64,000 nt of DNA from Moanibacter sp965226025 (GCA_965226025.1 CBDDCD010000001.1:1-64000); one strand, 5' to 3'; shown: positions 1 to 9,711, counted from the first letter of the stretch. Notes: generated by a model not told the origin, from the sequence alone. Numbers and translations: made by a program.

Positions 1-1677
1 CATGAAAAATATTGCCGTACAAAGCTTCCTGCGTCCAGCCCTAACTCCAGTCATTCGATGCAAAGACTACACCGTGTTTCTGGAAACAATGGAGCGGATT
101 GACCGGGTTTTGATCGACTCCTCGCTGGAAAGGGAGGCGATCGTAAAAGCCTTGGAAGGATGGGATGAAGCGGGAGGGAAGGATCGGGAGCGACGCGCTC
201 TAAGAGCGATAAAAGCGCTGCGGGTGGAGGTGGTGCGTCATTTACTCGGAGGGATATCCTTTCGTTGTCTGTCGCAGGAGTTGGGACGCAGTGAGCTTCT
301 GGCTAATTTTTGCCGGGTGCGTGAGGTAGACGGGATCCGGAAAATATCGAAGAGCAGTCTGGAACGGGATTCGAAATTCTTCGACGAAGCGTATCTGAGA
401 CAGCTGCATGCAAGGATGACCGAGGTGGTGGGCAATGCTGAACATTGTGGTGAGGCAGGATTAGAGAAGCCGATCGATACGAGGGAATGCCTGATCGACG
501 CCACTTGCCTGGAAGCGAACATCCACTGGCCCGTGGACTGGGTCTTGCTCAAGGATGTGGGAGCAACGCTGCTCAAGGCGATCAGTCTGATCCGGCAGGC
601 GGGAATGAAACAGCGCATGCCCCAGGGAGCAAAGGGATTGGCTCGGGAGATGAACAAACGGTGCCTGGAGATGACGCATGCGCGTCGGCGCCGGGAGGCG
701 GGCAAAGCGCGTAAAGGGATCCTGCGGCGGATGAAGCTATTGCTCAAGAAGATTGAGGGCCATGCCCTTCGCCACCGTGACTTATTGGAAGCTATGTGGA
801 TGCAAAGCGATTACACCGAGAAGAAGGCGAGCCGAATCATCGAGCGAATGGATGGTATGTTAGAGCAGATACCGCAGGTCATGAAACAGGCGCACGAACG
901 GATCATAGGGGGACGGCAGGTGAAGAATGAGGAGAAGATCCTGAGCGCCTACGAACCTGAGATTGACGTCATCGTGCGAGGCAAGGCAGATCGGGAGGTG
1001 GAGTTTGGCAACACCCTTTATTTATGCGAGAGCGCAGAGGGATATCTGTTGGACTGGAAACTGTATGGGGGGCAGGCCCCGAGCGATTGAAGCAGCTTTG
1101 GGAAAGTCTGGAGAGGCAAAAGGGCTTCGCTTTAGAGGAGAAGATCGAAGCGATCAGTGGGGATCGGGGCTATGCCTCGAAGGCGGCCAGCAAGCGGCTC
1201 CAGGCAGAGGGGATTTTTGACGCCCTTACGCCCCGCAATCCACAAGAGCTCAAGGAGCGGATGGAGGAGCCGCGCTTTGTCCGGTTGCAGCGACGACGAG
1301 GGAGCACCGAAGGCCGGATCGGAGTGCTCAAGAACCGATGGCACGGGGGCAAGATACGCAGCAAAGGCTTTGACAACCGTAACCTTAGCGTGGCCTGGTC
1401 GGTTCTGTCCCACAATCTATGGAAAATCGCGCAGAGACTTGCGCAAGAACATGAGAAAGAGGCAACGCAGGCGGCATAGGGATCCAAGAATCGAGTCAGA
1501 GGCGCTTCCTTGGGAGAACTATCGACTCAAAGCGAGAGGAAGGGTGCTGGAAAGGTGCATAACGGATAAAAGGTAAGCTACCGAGGACGGAAGGCATGTC
1601 GTGGTCTACATAACGTGACGAAGATTGATATCGGTATCAGGCTTCCACCCAAATCCTCTCGGATTTGGGACAGCCTC
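1..1677 (+). mobile_element. IS copy 1 (left end outside window)
   Basis: This is the right 1677 bases of the 1.8-kb insertion sequence seen complete at 4731, 44811 and 50099. Its right terminus is the same GGATTTGGGACAGCCTC end with a 9-bp stem hairpin just inside it. The bases after the element are TAGTTA, which fits the TA...TA target duplications of the other copies, but the left flank lies outside the window so the duplication cannot be confirmed. The transposase inside is frameshifted. Confidence 0.93.
2..1479 (+). pseudogene. IS transposase, frameshifted copy
   Basis: It is near identical to the intact 492-residue transposases of copies 2-4, but one A is missing near 1086 (GAGCGATTG instead of GAGCGAATTG). 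Translation stops after 362 residues (stop at 1088-1090) and the rest, including the second catalytic Asp and the Glu, continues in another frame to 1479. This copy should be inactive unless complemented in trans. A base-calling error is the alternative; three other copies agree against it. Confidence 0.9.
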
Positions 1678-1680
1678 TAG

Positions 1681-2382
1681 TTATTCAAGCCTGGGCAGGA
1701 CGGCTTTGTAACGGAGCCCGGATCTTCAGCCACGCTTCCCGCTCTTCCTGCGGGATTTTTTGGAGTCAAAAATGGGATTCCTTCCGATCTCATCCCATCG
1801 ATGACCATCCCAGTTATGTCGGGTCCAGACCTGGTAGGCATACCCGTTGTGACCACTTTTCTGACGGGCCCGGGGTGTCACACGGGGATGGTAAACGTAC
1901 ATTGCTACGAACAGCAATTGATAGTAATTATCCCGATTTATGACACAGTTGTCGAGAGGACAGGTGGAATAATCGATCTCGTCGGAGATGACCTCTCAAT
2001 AGACATTGAGCTAGTCCATCTATCTCTTCAGTCAGTGGCTCCTTTACCGGTCACGTACGGCACAGAGGGCCCATCCTTCTTCGACATCTTTATATCCCTA
2101 GATGGCGATCAGTCCATGGGAAATCTGACACTCCATAGGCTTACGGAGACATCGGGCACGATGGATACGCAGCTACCCGTGGACTACAAAGTTACATTCC
2201 AGAGTGTTGATTTCCCTAACCCGATTGTAGTTCCCGGTCTGACAGATCTTTTAGAATCCGTAGGCGAAATCGATGGCAACCGTTTTGAGGTTGTCCCCGA
2301 ACCCTCAACGTATCTTCTCTTTGCCGTTGGTCTTCTTGGCATCGGCATCATACGCTTCCGCCGCTGGAAGAAGACTGCATAG
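1681..2382 (+). pseudogene. PEP-CTERM sorting-domain protein, 5' end lost at IS copy 1
   Basis: The frame is open from 1681, directly beside the IS end, to 2382; the first in-frame ATG is at 1801 (193 residues). The C-terminus shows the PEP-CTERM exosortase signal: VPEPSTY, a hydrophobic stretch (LLFAVGLLGIGII) and a basic RFRRWKK tail. Such proteins are exported and sorted to the cell surface. The upstream open frame (DGFVTEPGSS, ALPAGFFG) reads as family-like extracytoplasmic sequence without a signal peptide, so I infer the 5' part was lost. An in-frame TAG at 1678-1680, at the IS junction, implies extra damage. Confidence 0.7.
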
Positions 2383-2399
2383 CAAGAATCTCAATAATC

Positions 2400-2690
2400 C
2401 GATTAGAGCGTGCCTCCATCGCAAACTTGCTGATCTTGATATAGTGCAACATTAGCTTCTCGTAGTTCGCTTCGTGCTCCTACCGCTGTAGGTAGTGGAT
2501 GGAACCGGCGTAAGGAATGAGTCGCGCCCAGACGATCTCGTTGTAGATCATGCTCTTCTTGTCGGGGAAGAGTTCGCGGAGCAGGTGTAGGATATCGAGG
2601 ATGTCGCGGTAACGCTTGAGCATGGTCTGCGATTCCGTATCGTACGAAATCAGTGCGATTACCCAAGCTTGTTTTCTTTTCGGTTCACTT
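2400..2690 (-). pseudogene. unidentified degraded coding fragment
   Basis: On the minus strand a protein-like frame (QTMLKRYRDILDILHLLREL, then NEIVWARLIPYAG) runs into an in-frame TAG at 2480-2482 and then continues for about 25 codons (EHEANYEKLMLHYIKISK). No start codon or family can be assigned. It looks like the 3' part of a decayed gene. Confidence 0.3.
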
Positions 2691-2765
2691 CCGCAGGACT
2701 CCCCGTGCGTGTCCTGTCCAATAAATAAATCGAAGTGAAAGAGATTGCGGCGCAGAGTGTTGCGG

Positions 2766-2975
2766 ATGACTGAGGGGGTCGAATTTTGGCTGAAAACAAC
2801 GCTGTTTTCCTTGGCAGGATGGGTAAATCGGGAGCAATTGAAGATCATTGACTATCTTAAGGACGAGAACCGGACACTGCGCAAATTGATCAAGAAGGAA
2901 CGCATTCGTTTGCCGGTGGAGGATCGGCGACGATTGGGAGGAATGCTCAATTACTACTATCGATTGGCGGCATGA
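2766..2975 (+). pseudogene. N-terminal fragment of an IS481/IS3-type integrase
   Basis: The translation has the typical N-terminus of rve-type transposases (FWLKTTLFSLAGWVNREQ, then IDYLKDENRTLRKLIKKERI and PVEDRRRL), a helical DNA-binding region. It breaks down after RRRLGG, where the family continues into a further helix and the catalytic DDE core. No core follows, so this is a remnant of about 70 residues out of roughly 300-400. Confidence 0.6.
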
Positions 2976-3048
2976 CGAACGAATGAACTGATCAACTTCA
3001 GCTTTCCAAAGACATCCTATATCCATCCGCGAAAGGCTCACGAGATAA

Positions 3049-3309
3049 GATCAGTTACTTGCCCGGAAACACGGGCATTTTGCAAAGAACAGGGATGATT
3101 TCGCGCTTTGGAGTCCTGAGGAGAAAGAGAGGGCGAAAGACAGATACAGAATATCGGCGAAGGAGGAATTGAGGCGGCTTCTTGTTGAGATTCACGAAAA
3201 CGAGTGGGCCGGAAAGATGAGCTGGATCTTGATTGAGGAAGATCACCACCTGTGGGCTACTGCGTTGACCGAGTTGTCGGAATCGCAAGCAATGATCAAT
3301 TCCCGGTGA
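3049..3309 (+). pseudogene. unidentified open frame without start codon
   Basis: An 86-codon frame opens after TAA 3046-3048 and ends at TGA 3307. The protein is polar and helical (WSPEEKERAKDRYR, KEELRRLLVEIHENEW). The first ATG gives only about 30 residues. No family recognised; it may be a 3' gene remnant. Confidence 0.25.
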
Positions 3310-3404
3310 ATATGAATTTCTGTCAGATCGGGCGAAATCGTGATCCGACTATTATTTGGACAGAGCGGGGTCGGCCGAATATTTTGACCATACAGGGCGT
3401 CTTC

Positions 3405-3614
3405 ATTGATTTTAACTCCCTCAGCCCCGGCCCCTTTCCCAACCCATCGAAGGCTCCATCCGAAATGGTAGAGCGCCTCTGTCAGAAGAGCCCCATGAGG
3501 CGAATGGGGCAGCCTCACAAACTGAAGGGCGCAATCCTCCTCCTGGCGAGCGACGCCGGCAGCTATATCACGGGCCAGAACATCCTCGTAGACGGCGGCT
3601 GGACCGCATGGTGA
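3405..3614 (+). pseudogene. C-terminal fragment of a short-chain dehydrogenase/reductase
   Basis: The sequence shows the SDR C-terminus: NSLSPGPFPN, then a helix with PMRRMGQP, then LLASDAGSYITGQNILVDGG. The nucleotide-binding GxxxGxG and the YxxxK catalytic residues, which lie about 180 residues upstream in the family, are absent. The preceding frame from 3252 does not resemble an SDR, so the gene is 5'-truncated by a junction near 3405. Confidence 0.75.
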
Positions 3615-4009
3615 GTCAGAAGGGAAATCTGCAAATCAGGACTTGCAAGCGGTTCGGTTTGGCGCAATTTTAGGGCCGGCTGATCGGAATAGGATCCGCG
3701 GGAGACCGTTGAATTGCGCCGGCCTTGCCCCTGAAACGGTCTTAAAATTAAATGCCGACACAATCCTTCGAATCGCTGCCAATGGGCGCACACTCTCGAC
3801 CGGCGCCGAGCCAGTTGTGGTGTTGATTCACAACCCGCCGAAAGTGTTAAACGAGAGAGGACCGTTTCGAATTGCTACCGCTTCCCGACCATTGGCGCCG
3901 AGAGACAATTTGGACAAAATGAATGAAAGTTCAGAGACAGATTCAGGAATCATCGCCATCATCCTGAACTGTTCCGTTTCAGATGGCGTAATATATTAGC
4001 GAACTAAAG
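3615..4009. other. no recognisable gene
   Basis: Frames here are short or lack family resemblance. I see no RNA gene or repeat shared with the rest of the window. Confidence 0.5.
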
Positions 4010-4279
4010 ATGGACATATACGTAGGTAACTTGCCGTACGAGATAAACGAAGAGACATTGCGCGAAGTGTTTAGCGAATTCGGCAGTGTTGAGAAAGTGA
4101 ATGTTATCATGGACCGGGATACGGGGCGAGCGAAGGGATTCGCCTTCATCACCATGCCCGATTCAGAAGAAGCACAAAACGCCATAAAGTCCTTGGACGG
4201 AAACTCGGTTGAAGGGCGTGAGATGAAGGTCAATCAAGCAAAGCCCAGAGAAGAAAGACCGAGACGGGATCGATATTGA
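4010..4279 (+). CDS. RNA-binding protein with one RRM domain
   Basis: An 89-residue protein made of a single RNA recognition motif: RNP2 IYVGNL at residues 3-8 and RNP1 KGFAFITM at 42-49, plus a short basic tail (REERPRRDRY). This is the usual size of bacterial RRM proteins (Rbp family), single-stranded RNA binders often linked to cold or stress adaptation. The start is ATG 4010 with only a weak purine stretch before it. It appears intact and isolated, with gene fragments on both sides and a possible terminator just downstream. Confidence 0.93.
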   Translation: MDIYVGNLPYEINEETLREVFSEFGSVEKVNVIMDRDTGRAKGFAFITMPDSEEAQNAIKSLDGNSVEGREMKVNQAKPREERPRRDRY

Positions 4280-4300
4280 TTCTGATTCGATCATAAGTTT

Positions 4301-4327
4301 CGTACCATTCTGGATGGTACGGATTTT
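4301..4327 (+). terminator. possible terminator of the RRM gene
   Basis: Perfect 8-bp inverted repeat CGTACCAT / ATGGTACG (4301-4308 and 4314-4321) with a 5-base loop, followed by GATTTT. It lies 22 bases after the RRM stop codon. The T-tract is short, so termination is only probable. Confidence 0.4.
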
Positions 4328-4730
4328 CGATTCCCCTATTCTCAGACTGTACGGTTTGGCGAATGGGATCGTCTGATGAAGCGTGGGTGTGATTCAGACG
4401 ATCTGAATCCTCCGATGCTGGATATGGGAACGGCTGTGAAGCGAAGAAGGAGCATCTGGCCGAAGGGACAATCAAGGATAAACGGTTGGTGAACTAGCTT
4501 ATTGACAAGATGGATTGGTACCTTGGGCAGATCACCGTCATGATTGCTGGGACGCTGTTTCTTCGACCGGCTTCCAGTTCGCCGCAGCGAGCTCTGGCAT
4601 GTCAGCTGGATTCCTTTTGTTTACCACTCGCCTTTGCCGATCGCAAAGAAGAGGCACCTCACTTCCTGGGGTAGCGGCCAAAACGCGCCCCAATAACCCG
4701 TGACCCTTTCCCCATAATGAACGTAAGGTA
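4328..4730 (+). other. gene-poor stretch with an MBL-gene remnant near 4621-4690
   Basis: No intact gene. Around 4621-4690 the sequence CACCTCACTTCCTGGGGTAG and its flanks match 28515-28575 closely. There the frame (LAFGDPKDKHLTSWGSGQN) belongs to a broken ComEC-like metallo-beta-lactamase gene. The copy here reads LAFADRKEE and then shifts frame, so it is a second decayed remnant of that family. Confidence 0.45.
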
Positions 4731-6547
4731 GAGCCCGTCCCAGTGGTGGAAACAATTGATTTTTAATGAGTTATGGGCAAAAAAAAGGCCGGATAGAGCT
4801 GCAAAAAGCTCGATCCGGCGAAAAAGGGCGCTTATGCTTGCGTTAGTCAAATACACAGCACGCCCTTCTCATGAAAAATATTGCCGTACAAAGCTTCCTG
4901 CGTCCAGCCCTAACTCCAGTCATTCGATGCAAAGACTACACCGTGTTTCTGGAAACAATGGAGCGGATTGACCGGGTTTTGATCGACTCCTCGCTGGAAA
5001 GGGAGGCGATCGTAAAAGCCTTGGAAGGATGGGATGAAGCGGGAGGGAAGGATCGGGAGCGACGCGCTCTAAGAGCGATAAAAGCGCTGCGGGTGGAGGT
5101 GGTGCGTCATTTACTCGGAGGGATATCCTTTCGTTGTCTGTCGCAGGAGTTGGGACGCAGTGAGCTTCTGGCTAATTTTTGCCGGGTGCGTGAGGTAGAC
5201 GGGATCCGGAAAATATCGAAGAGCAGTCTGGAACGGGATTCGAAATTCTTCGACGAAGCGTATCTGAGACAGCTGCATGCAAGGATGACCGAGGTGGTGG
5301 GCAATGCTGAACATTGTGGTGAGGCAGGATTAGAGAAGCCGATCGATACGAGGGAATGCCTGATCGACGCCACTTGCCTGGAAGCGAACATCCACTGGCC
5401 CGTGGACTGGGTCTTGCTCAAGGATGTGGGAGCAACGCTGCTCAAGGCGATCAGTCTGATCCGGCAGGCGGGAATGAAACAGCGCATGCCCCAGGGAGCA
5501 AAGGGATTGGCTCGGGAGATGAACAAACGGTGCCTGGAGATGACGCATGCGCGTCGGCGCCGGGAGGCGGGCAAAGCGCGTAAAGGGATCCTGCGGCGGA
5601 TGAAGCTATTGCTCAAGAAGATTGAGGGCCATGCCCTTCGCCACCGTGACTTATTGGAAGCTATGTGGATGCAAAGCGATTACACCGAGAAGAAGGCGAG
5701 CCGAATCATCGAGCGAATGAATGGTATGTTAGAGCAGATACCGCAGGTCATGAAACAGGCGCACGAACGGATCATAGGGGGGCGGCAGGTGAAGAATGAG
5801 GAGAAGATCCTGAGCGCCTACGAACCTGAGATTGACGTCATCGTGCGAGGCAAGGCAGATCGGGAGGTGGAGTTTGGCAACACCCTTTATTTATGCGAGA
5901 GCGCAGAGGGATATCTGTTGGACTGGAAACTGTATGGGGGGCAGGCCCCGAGCGAATTGAAGCAGCTTTGGGAAAGTCTGGAGAGGCAAAAGGGCTTCGC
6001 TTTAGAGGAGAAGATCGAAGCGATCAGTGGGGATCGGGGCTATGCCTCGAAGGCGGCCAGCAAGCGGCTCCAGGCAGAGGGGATTTTTGACGCCCTTACG
6101 CCCCGCAATCCACAAGAGCTCAAGGAGCGGATGGAGGAGCCGCGCTTTGTCCGGTTGCAGCGACGACGAGGGAGCACCGAAGGCCGGATCGGAGTGCTCA
6201 AGAACCGATGGCACGGGGGCAAGATACGCAGCAAAGGCTTTGACAACCGTAACCTTAGCGTGGCCTGGTCGGTTCTGTCCCACAATCTATGGAAAATCGC
6301 GCAGAGACTTGCGCAAGAACATGAGAAAGAGGCAACGCAGGCGGCATAGGGATCCAAGAATCGAGTCAGAGGCGCTTCCTTGGGAGAACTATCGACTCAA
6401 AGCGAGAGGAAGGGTGCTGGAAAGGTGCATAACGGATAAAAGGTAAGCTACCGAGGACGGAAGGCATGTCGTGGTCTACATAACGTGACGAAGATTGATA
6501 TCGGTATCAGGCTTCCACCCAAATCCTCTCGGATTTGGGACAGCCTC
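4731..6547 (+). mobile_element. IS copy 2, complete, 1817 bp
   Basis: Complete insertion sequence. Imperfect terminal repeats GAGCCCGTCCCA (left) and GAGGCTGTCCCA (right, complement) differ at two of 12 positions. It is flanked by a 7-bp direct repeat TAAGGTA (4724-4730 and 6548-6554). A hairpin (CCGGAT-GAGCT stem, GCAAAA loop) lies inside the left end before the transposase, and CCCAAATCC-TCTC-GGATTTGGG lies at the right end. Length, single DDE gene and 6-7 bp duplications recall the ISDol1-type group of ISNCY; I could not check ISfinder. Confidence 0.97.
4871..6349 (+). CDS. DDE transposase, intact
   Basis: A 492-residue transposase that cuts and joins the IS ends. Candidate catalytic triad: D166 (LIDAT), D388 (ISGDRGY) and E437 (GSTEGRI, followed by NRW), in the order and spacing of a DDE/RNase H fold with a long basic helical insertion (about 200-340). 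It differs from the other intact copies by single residues (N instead of D near residue 284). No strong ribosome binding site precedes the ATG, and the hairpin at the left end may limit read-through from flanking genes. Confidence 0.95.
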   Translation: MKNIAVQSFLRPALTPVIRCKDYTVFLETMERIDRVLIDSSLEREAIVKALEGWDEAGGKDRERRALRAIKALRVEVVRHLLGGISFRCLSQELGRSELLANFCRVREVDGIRKISKSSLERDSKFFDEAYLRQLHARMTEVVGNAEHCGEAGLEKPIDTRECLIDATCLEANIHWPVDWVLLKDVGATLLKAISLIRQAGMKQRMPQGAKGLAREMNKRCLEMTHARRRREAGKARKGILRRMKLLLKKIEGHALRHRDLLEAMWMQSDYTEKKASRIIERMNGMLEQIPQVMKQAHERIIGGRQVKNEEKILSAYEPEIDVIVRGKADREVEFGNTLYLCESAEGYLLDWKLYGGQAPSELKQLWESLERQKGFALEEKIEAISGDRGYASKAASKRLQAEGIFDALTPRNPQELKERMEEPRFVRLQRRRGSTEGRIGVLKNRWHGGKIRSKGFDNRNLSVAWSVLSHNLWKIAQRLAQEHEKEATQAA

Positions 6548-6554
6548 TAAGGTA

Positions 6555-7161
6555 GGAAGGGCTCACTCACGACGAATTCCCTCGTATCGGTCTCGCTTTG
6601 AAAGCCAGGTGATTCTGAGGTTCGGAGGAGGATTCAATATTGAATCCTCAGGACTGGAACGGGTGAGTATTGTCTTCAGCAGTTGGGGAAGGTTCCCCAG
6701 CACCCCTCTGACGCGTGGCAGAAATGTGGTGACAGGGAGGGAATTCCGAATATTGGGCGGCTTGTTGCTGCATGCCAGATTACGTCGCACGGCTTCACAC
6801 AGAATTCTGGTGTCCAGAGGCCTGTACAGTGCGCAAAGAACGCCTAATTCCTTGGAATTCTCACACTTCAGAGGTCTTCGAGCACTGGACATGACAAATG
6901 TGCTCGTGAGGTATATAAAGGAGTCTGCCTCACCATGCAGTGGCGAGCTTGCAGTTAAGGTAAGAGTCTGGCTGGTACGTTGCATCGCGAGAAAGGCAGT
7001 GGAGCATATGTCCCCGTTATCGATGCACCGATCAGAATTCCGATCTGATTGTGGGCAAGACAATAAAGGGAGTCGCCGCAGTTTCCCTTAAGCACAGGAT
7101 GCGCGTAGATTGCAACACACCGAAAGCCAATCGTGTCGGCTTAAAAACACGGGAGCAGAAG
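6555..7161. other. about 600 bases without a recognisable gene
   Basis: Both strands carry open frames of about 160-190 codons here (for example minus 6563-7063), but their translations are rich in R/S/T/P without family resemblance or start signals. A TATATAAAG element at 6912-6920 resembles the TATA elements of the 52.9-62.9 kb island but lacks the preceding CGAAA box. Confidence 0.4.
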
Positions 7162-7410
7162 ATGGAAAGTAAACAGAATTCCCCAGCGAGAAAATTCTCC
7201 GCAGGTGGAATCCAGGCTACAATTTGGAAGAATACCGGGAGGAGCAAGACAGGCAGCGAATTGGACTTTTTCTCGGTTCAGCTGGAACGGAGATACAAGG
7301 ACAAGAGTGATCAGTGGCAGTCAACGAACTCGTTTGGAGTGAATGATCTGCCCAAAGCACAGCTCCTCTTGGGTAAAGCGTACGAGTTCCTCACCGTTAA
7401 AGACGAGTGA
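7162..7410 (+). CDS. conserved small protein of unknown function
   Basis: An 82-residue protein. I chose ATG 7162 because GGGAG lies 7 bases upstream and resemblance starts there. The pattern ARKFSAGGIQATIWKN ... SVQLERRYKDKSDQWQSTNS ... NDLPKAQLLLGKAYEFL matches a widespread bacterial and archaeal family of small beta-rich proteins of unknown role. Its stop overlaps a GTG start (GTGA at 7407-7410) of a truncated MBL-fold gene, so the two were probably translationally coupled. Confidence 0.72.
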   Translation: MESKQNSPARKFSAGGIQATIWKNTGRSKTGSELDFFSVQLERRYKDKSDQWQSTNSFGVNDLPKAQLLLGKAYEFLTVKDE

Positions 7411-7510
7411 GGAAGGTCGGCTGCCTATGGCTCAACGTCAAGGACGGCGATTGCTCGCTCATTGAACACAACTCAGGACACACCAGCGTCATCGACGTCT
7501 GCAGTGCCAA
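7407..7510 (+). pseudogene. N-terminal fragment of a ComEC-like MBL-fold hydrolase
   Basis: Starting at GTG 7407, the translation (LWLNVKDGDCSLIEHNSGHT, then SVIDVC) matches the first strands of ComEC/Rec2-type metallo-beta-lactamase proteins. The metal-binding HxHxDH motif, expected about 30 residues later, never appears, and the following sequence is unrelated. The gene is cut after about 35 codons. Confidence 0.6.
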
Positions 7511-7715
7511 CCATGTTGAGCCACTGCAGGAGGCCCTGGTGGCGCACATGGTGAAGGCGGAGCGGGGTATCAGTGGAAGTTTCCGGCAAGAGGTTCCCAC
7601 GCAGGCGGGAATACAGGCGTCGGCGAACCAACACGTTCCTCTGTCGAGAGTACAAGCCCATTTGCATTCCTGGAGTCATGTGCGCTCACACACCACGGTC
7701 TGGGCGCGGGCATGA

Positions 7716-9371
7716 TCAAATCGATCCGTCGATGTAGACATCCAGGACGGCGGGCTTGCCAGAGGCCAGCGCCTCCTTGAGGGCGGGCGCCAGTTCCGTG
7801 GGGTCTTCGACTATGCGTCCGTCTACGCCAATCGCCTCCGCGATTCCGGCGATGTTCAGACGTTCGGGAAAGTCCATTGCCATGTACTTGCTCGTGGGGT
7901 TTTCCTCTTTGCGCACCTGAGTCTTGTACACGTCCATGTTAAGCTTGAGCACGCGGTAGGACTGATTGTTGCAGATCAGGTAGACCACGGGAATGTTCGC
8001 GTTGGCGGCGGTCCACAGGGCCTGCACAGTCATCATGGAGCTGCCGTCGCCGACGATGGCGACGACCTGACGCTCCGGGTGCGCCAACTTCGCGCCCATC
8101 GCGCCGCCCATGCCCCACCCCAGAGCGGCCCCTACGATGCCTACCAGGCTGTCCTGCTCGTCGAAGTCGATGGCCCCGAACACTGAGGCGCGGGTCGTGA
8201 TCGAGTCGTCTACGATCATCGCGTCGTTGGGCAGGGCGCTGGAGATCTCGGACATCATGCGTTCCGTGGACATCGGGCTGACATCCCACCTGTCCCTGAC
8301 GCGTTTTTCCCATGCGGATTTCTGCTGCGCCTTCTCCTCGCCTATCCTTACGGCGCGGCCCTTGGCCGCCTCGGTAGAGGTTCCTGACATGCGAGCCTCG
8401 AGGGTGTCGGCCAGGTCCGCCATCGCCATCTTTGGGCTGGAGATGATGCCTACGTCTGTCGGCTCGCTCTTGCCCACTTCCTCATAGTCGGAGTCGATGT
8501 GAATCAGCTTCGTGTCAGGGTCCAGGGCGCGCCCTGAGAAGTAGAAGAGCCCGGAGAATACGGACGCGCCTACGACAATCACCGCGTCGTACTTAGACAT
8601 CGTGTCCTTGGAAGCGGGCATGCCCGGGTTTGTCATCCCCAGGAATTGAGGGTGGCTGGTCGGGAAATTCACGCGTGCGAAGTTCGTGGCGTAGACGGCG
8701 GCTCCGGTCAGCTCGGCCAGCCGCACCGCTTCGCTCGCGCCATCAGAGTTGGCAACCCTGTCCCCGACGAGGATAGCGGGGGTGGACGCTTCCACCAGAA
8801 TGGCAGCCGCTTCCTCGATTGCCCTCCTATCAGGCCGCGTCTGGAAATATCCCTCGCCTGAAGGCACGATCTCCATCTCTGCCTCGTCGTCCAGCGCGTT
8901 CCCTGAAAAGGACACGTAGACCGGTCCGGTGGGCGGGGTACGGGCTTCGTTGAAGGCGCGCCGGATTACACTTGGGACCTGCTCGGGGTGCGTGACCTCC
9001 ACGCTCCACTTGGTGTACTGGTCTGTCATGGCGGGAAGGTCGGCACGGCCCTCGGCGAGCTTGCGCACGTCCTTGTTGGCGGACGTCAGCACCATTGGCG
9101 TACCGGCCTCGAAGGCGTTGGTCAGCAGGCTGATGCCGTTCGCGAGCCCGCAATCAATGTGCAGGTTCACGAAGGCCGTTTTGCCTGATGAGCGCGCGTA
9201 GGCATCAGCCATTCCCATGGCCACGCCCTCCTGAGTCGCGAGGATGTATTGCAGGTTCGGATGCTCTTCGAGTGCGTCGATTATGGCGCTCTCGGAGGTA
9301 CCCGGGTTCCCGAAGACATATTCGACCCCTTCTGCCTCCAGCATCTCCATCAGGGCGCGCGCGCCGGTCAT
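7716..9371 (-). CDS. thiamine-pyrophosphate enzyme, benzoylformate decarboxylase/acetolactate synthase-like
   Basis: A 551-residue three-domain TPP enzyme. The N-terminal domain has FGNPGTSE (20-27) and the cofactor-activating Glu at E48 (ATQEG); the C-terminal domain has the TPP/Mg motif GDG (441-443) to NN (468-469). GNPGTSE is typical of benzoylformate decarboxylase-like members acting on 2-keto acids, but the substrate is not predictable. The true start is ATG 9371 (TGARALMEML). An upstream ATG at 9446 would add 25 residues that come from the repeat beginning at 9376, only five bases before the start, so the native promoter has probably been replaced. Confidence 0.88.
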   Translation of the reverse strand: MTGARALMEMLEAEGVEYVFGNPGTSESAIIDALEEHPNLQYILATQEGVAMGMADAYARSSGKTAFVNLHIDCGLANGISLLTNAFEAGTPMVLTSANKDVRKLAEGRADLPAMTDQYTKWSVEVTHPEQVPSVIRRAFNEARTPPTGPVYVSFSGNALDDEAEMEIVPSGEGYFQTRPDRRAIEEAAAILVEASTPAILVGDRVANSDGASEAVRLAELTGAAVYATNFARVNFPTSHPQFLGMTNPGMPASKDTMSKYDAVIVVGASVFSGLFYFSGRALDPDTKLIHIDSDYEEVGKSEPTDVGIISSPKMAMADLADTLEARMSGTSTEAAKGRAVRIGEEKAQQKSAWEKRVRDRWDVSPMSTERMMSEISSALPNDAMIVDDSITTRASVFGAIDFDEQDSLVGIVGAALGWGMGGAMGAKLAHPERQVVAIVGDGSSMMTVQALWTAANANIPVVYLICNNQSYRVLKLNMDVYKTQVRKEENPTSKYMAMDFPERLNIAGIAEAIGVDGRIVEDPTELAPALKEALASGKPAVLDVYIDGSI

Positions 9372-9375
9372 CTTA

Positions 9376-9516
9376 CTGATAAGAAATCGTTTTTCTGGGG
9401 GTAGAGGCACGCGCCTGGTGAGATCGACCTGAAGAAGCGCTTTCACGGGGAAGACAGTATCTGAGGTGGGCTGGATGCGTCAAGTCGAGCGACGAAATCC
9501 GCTCCGTCCACTCCGG
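9376..9516 (+). repeat. IS91-type end repeat, copy A
   Basis: About 140 bases nearly identical to 17916-18055 and clearly related to 30055-30215 and 34768-34987, all in one orientation and all starting at TGATAAGAAAT. The 34768 copy abuts the 3' end of an IS91-like transposase remnant, so I interpret the family as the element's 3' terminal region. Its minus strand supplies a chance ATG and open frame into the TPP enzyme gene. Confidence 0.6.
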
Positions 9517-9646
9517 AGCTGGCCCTGGGTCCCACACCATCGTCCCTTTCACAATTGGCCTTGGGTAGTAGCAGTATCCTCATATGTCTGGTCTTCGTAC
9601 AGGGGACTTGCACCCCATTTACAGCGCGCCCATGCTGGGCACACAC
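9517..9646 (-). repeat. group II intron 5' fragment (copy A)
   Basis: Read on the minus strand from 9646, the sequence begins GTGTGTGCCCAGCATGGGC and continues through GGGGTGCAAGTCCCC. This is the conserved 5' end and first helices of bacterial group II introns. Only about 130 bases remain and no intron-encoded reverse transcriptase follows. Related 5' fragments lie at 18056-18156, 19085-19149 and 22140-22420. The assignment rests on the conserved 5' pattern, not on a covariance search. Confidence 0.55.
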
Positions 9647-9711
9647 CAATCACGTCAGGTAGCGGCTGACGCCGAGCCTGCGTTCAAACATTCGCTAAGC
9701 GAGAGAGACGC

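Noticed and set aside
238..747. 169-codon minus-strand frame repeated in all IS copies
   Set aside because: It is conserved only because the IS copies are identical; it is antisense to the transposase and rich in Arg/Ser.
6563..7063. 166-codon frame after IS copy 2
   Set aside because: Low-quality composition, no start signal, competing frame on the other strand; treated as non-coding.
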